Assembly (NCBI GenBank): GCA_016781775.1
Contig: JADDPR010000559.1
Coordinates: 1-5,151 of the forward strand
From: Rubrobacter sp.
Lineage (GTDB): Bacteria > Actinomycetota > Rubrobacteria > Rubrobacterales > Rubrobacteraceae
Direction of reading: 5' to 3'
Length of the DNA stretch: 5,151 bases
Under the pieces are notes generated by a model, which searched no databases, had not been told where the DNA came from, and was given only the letters and a program-made list of their open reading frames with translations. Positions 3,142 through 5,151 of the stretch are shown here, piece after piece (position 1 is the first letter of the stretch; every line of letters starts with the position of its first letter). A program made the position numbers and the translations under genes.

Positions 3142-5121
3142 TTGGGTATCGCAGGTGACATAGCGCTCATCCTGGTCGCGGCGTTGTTTGGTGGGGTCGT
3201 CGCGCAGCGGCTCGGGCTGCCCCTGATCCTCGGCTACATCCTCGCCGGGGTGATCGTCGGTCCCAACACGGGCGGCCCGACCGTCGGCGACGCGCACGAG
3301 ATCGAGCTTCTCGCGGAGATCGGAATAGCGCTCCTGCTCTTCGCCATCGGGCTACACTTCCCGTTGGGCGAACTCAAACCCGTCCGGAAGATAGCCCTCA
3401 TCGGCACCCCGATCCAGATGCTGCTCACCATCGGTTTCGGCTACGGGGTGGGGAAGCTTCTCCTCGGCCTCGGCACGGTCGAGGCGATCTGGCTCGGGGC
3501 GCTGTTCTCGCTCTCCAGCACGGCGGTCGTCTTGAAGACTTTGTCGGAGAGGGGGGTGCTCGGTACGCTCTCGGGGAGGGTGACCATCGGGATGCTCGTC
3601 GCCCAGGACGTGGCGATCGTGCCGCTCCTGATCCTGCTGCCCGAGCTCGGTAACCTCGGGGAGGGGCTCCCGAGGCTCGGGATCGCGATGCTCCAGGCGG
3701 GCCTCTTCGTCGCCGTCATGGCGGTCTTCGGCACCCGGATCTTCCCGCTACTTATGGCCCGGGTGGCGCGCTGGAACTCCAGGGAGCTCTTCCTGATCTC
3801 CGTGGTAGCCACGGGCCTCGGCGTGGGCTACGCGACCTACCTGACCGGCCTCTCCTTCGCCTTCGGGGCGTTCGTCGCCGGCCTCGTCCTCTCGCGCTCG
3901 GACTACAGCTACCAGGCCCTCTCGGACATAGCGCCGCTTCGGGACGTCTTCTCCATGCTCTTCTTCGTCTCGGTCGGGATGCTCCTCGACCCGGTCTTCT
4001 TGTGGCAGCAGGCCCCCGTCGTCCTCGCCGTCGTCCTGCTCGTCTTCCTGGGGAAGGGCGTCATCTTCGCCGGCCTCGCCCGGACTTTTGGATACGGGAA
4101 CATCGTCCCGTTCGCCCTGGGGCTCGGGCTCTTTCAGGTCGGCGAGTTCTCGTTCCTGCTCGCCCGGGTCGGGGTGGAGGAGGGCGCCATCTCGCAGGGC
4201 ACGTACTCCATCGCCCTGACCACCGCCGTTGTGACGATGGCCCTTACCCCGTTCGCCGCCCGCGAAGCCCCCCGGCTCTACGGGCTGTGGCGTCGGCGCT
4301 TCCCGGCGGCGCCCATGGAGAACATAGAGCTCCCCGAGACGGGGCTGGAGGACCACGTGGTCATCGTGGGGTACGGGCGCGTGGGGCAGTTTGTGGCGCG
4401 CATGATCGGGGGGCTCGACTGCCCGTTCGTCGTGATCGACGCTTACCCCGGACGCGTGGACGAGGCAAAGAACGAGAAGGTCCCGATCGTCTTCGGCGAC
4501 GCGACGGCGGAGCCGGTGCTCGAGGCGGCGGGGGTCTCAGAGGCCCGTCTCGTCGTGCTCACCGTCCCCGAACCGGTCGTCGTGAGGCTCGTCGTCGAGC
4601 GCGTGCGGTCGATGAACCCCGAGGTCCGCATCGTCGCGCGCTCGACGAGCCAGGAGCACCTCGAAGACCTCTCCAGCCTCGGGGTCTACGAGGCGGTGCA
4701 GCCCGAGCTCGAGGCCGGGCTGGAGCTCGGACGCCAGGCGCTCCTCAGGCTCGGGATCGGGGCGGGCGAGGTGCAGCGTTTCTCGGATCGGGTCCGCCGC
4801 GAGCTGTACGCCCCGCTCATGAGCGATGGCGACGGGCGTAACGTGCTCCACCGGCTGCGGCGGGCCTCCGAGGTGATCGAGACGGACTGGATCGAGGTCC
4901 CCGAGGACGGTCTGCTCGCGAACCGGAAGATAGGGGAGCTGGACATCCGGGCGAGGACCGGGGCCTCCGTCGTCGCCGTCGTCCGCGACGAAGACGTCGC
5001 CGCCAACCCCGGTCCCGATTTCGAGCTCGCCCCCGGCGACCTCCTCGCCGTCCTCGGCACCCCCGAGCAGCGCGCCGCCTTCTCCGACCTCCTGCTCTCG
5101 CCCGGCCGCTCGCCGCGCTAG
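3142..5121 (+). CDS. monovalent cation:proton antiporter of CPA2 type with RCK_N and RCK_C (TrkA) domains, KefB/YbaL-like
   Basis: This 659-residue inner-membrane protein very probably exchanges K+ (or Na+) for H+ in pH or stress control. Residues 1-378 are about 12-13 membrane helices of the Na+/H+ exchanger fold: GYILAGVIVGP (31-41), SLSSTAVVLKTL (123-134), AQDVAIVPLL (154-163, with the QD pair typical of Kef antiporters), FGAFVAGLVLS (241-251), FFVSVGM (274-280) and FQVGEFSFLL (331-340). Next is a cytosolic RCK_N domain (about 404-520) with a nucleotide-binding G410-Y-G412-R-V-G415, an acidic residue at the end of strand 2 (D433) and GDA (452-454), suggesting NAD(H) or another nucleotide. 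An RCK_C domain (about 575-645, NRKIGELDIRARTG to LLAVLGTPEQ) may bind a ligand such as a cyclic dinucleotide; that is inferred. Length is normal for fused KefB/YbaL proteins. The start is TTG 3142. It lies 30 bases after the phosphoesterase gene. No ancillary KefF/KefG partner is seen. The ion specificity cannot be told from sequence. Confidence 0.92.
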   Translation: MGIAGDIALILVAALFGGVVAQRLGLPLILGYILAGVIVGPNTGGPTVGDAHEIELLAEIGIALLLFAIGLHFPLGELKPVRKIALIGTPIQMLLTIGFGYGVGKLLLGLGTVEAIWLGALFSLSSTAVVLKTLSERGVLGTLSGRVTIGMLVAQDVAIVPLLILLPELGNLGEGLPRLGIAMLQAGLFVAVMAVFGTRIFPLLMARVARWNSRELFLISVVATGLGVGYATYLTGLSFAFGAFVAGLVLSRSDYSYQALSDIAPLRDVFSMLFFVSVGMLLDPVFLWQQAPVVLAVVLLVFLGKGVIFAGLARTFGYGNIVPFALGLGLFQVGEFSFLLARVGVEEGAISQGTYSIALTTAVVTMALTPFAAREAPRLYGLWRRRFPAAPMENIELPETGLEDHVVIVGYGRVGQFVARMIGGLDCPFVVIDAYPGRVDEAKNEKVPIVFGDATAEPVLEAAGVSEARLVVLTVPEPVVVRLVVERVRSMNPEVRIVARSTSQEHLEDLSSLGVYEAVQPELEAGLELGRQALLRLGIGAGEVQRFSDRVRRELYAPLMSDGDGRNVLHRLRRASEVIETDWIEVPEDGLLANRKIGELDIRARTGASVVAVVRDEDVAANPGPDFELAPGDLLAVLGTPEQRAAFSDLLLSPGRSPR

Positions 5122-5151
5122 GGGCAAGCAGGGCCTCCGGCTCCGGACCCC

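Noticed and set aside
2461..3297. Long minus-strand open frame (278 codons) opposite the phosphoesterase
   Set aside because: It is antisense to a gene with complete catalytic motifs, and its length is expected from GC-rich codon bias on the other strand.
3748..4356. Minus-strand open frame of about 200 codons opposite the antiporter
   Set aside because: It is a low-complexity Glu/Gly/Arg-rich antisense translation of membrane-helix codons, with no start context.
5122..5151. TCCGG/CCGGA inverted repeat after the antiporter as a terminator
   Set aside because: The loop would be only two bases, no T-run follows before the window ends, and the sequence is cut off.

Overview
The window is high-GC DNA with strong G/C preference at third codon positions, two TTG start codons and a possibly leaderless gene. 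Together with the gene content (a B12-binding MerR regulator, a DUF1059-like small protein, a KefB-type antiporter) this suggests a high-GC actinobacterium. Rubrobacter is my best guess; it comes from gene style, not from any search.

Layout. Positions 1-97 hold a short coding-like scrap resembling a DNA methyltransferase. At 244-447, on the minus strand, is an intact 67-residue protein resembling DUF1059, with a CxxC...HxxxxH pattern. Positions 448-890 contain no intact gene; they hold a second methyltransferase scrap, a hairpin, and a promoter/operator region. At 891-1778 is a complete MerR-type regulator fused to a cobalamin-binding domain (CarH/LitR type). It keeps every residue known to matter for B12 light sensing. 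Positions 1779-2011 are degenerate. At 2012-2414 lies the longest methyltransferase remnant: the C-terminal half of a beta-class N4/N6-adenine or cytosine enzyme, broken by two single-base losses and without its catalytic N-terminal half. A perfect 10-bp inverted repeat covers its stop codon.

The right half is ordinary, well-preserved chromosome. A YfcE-type metallophosphoesterase (2596-3111) is followed after 30 bases by a 659-residue monovalent cation:proton antiporter with C-terminal RCK/TrkA domains (3142-5121). These two are probably co-transcribed.

Interpretation. The left half looks like an accessory or decaying segment. Three fragments of one methyltransferase family share a GRGA..TFNYDL.NSP-coding stretch (only its second half in the first copy). 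They bracket two intact genes, the DUF1059-like protein and the photoreceptor-like regulator. The right half looks like a stable two-gene unit for phosphoester hydrolysis and K+/H+ homeostasis. No CRISPR, rRNA, tRNA or intact insertion sequence was found. The most attractive testable item is the orphan CarH-like light sensor with a palindrome over the -35 of its own predicted promoter.
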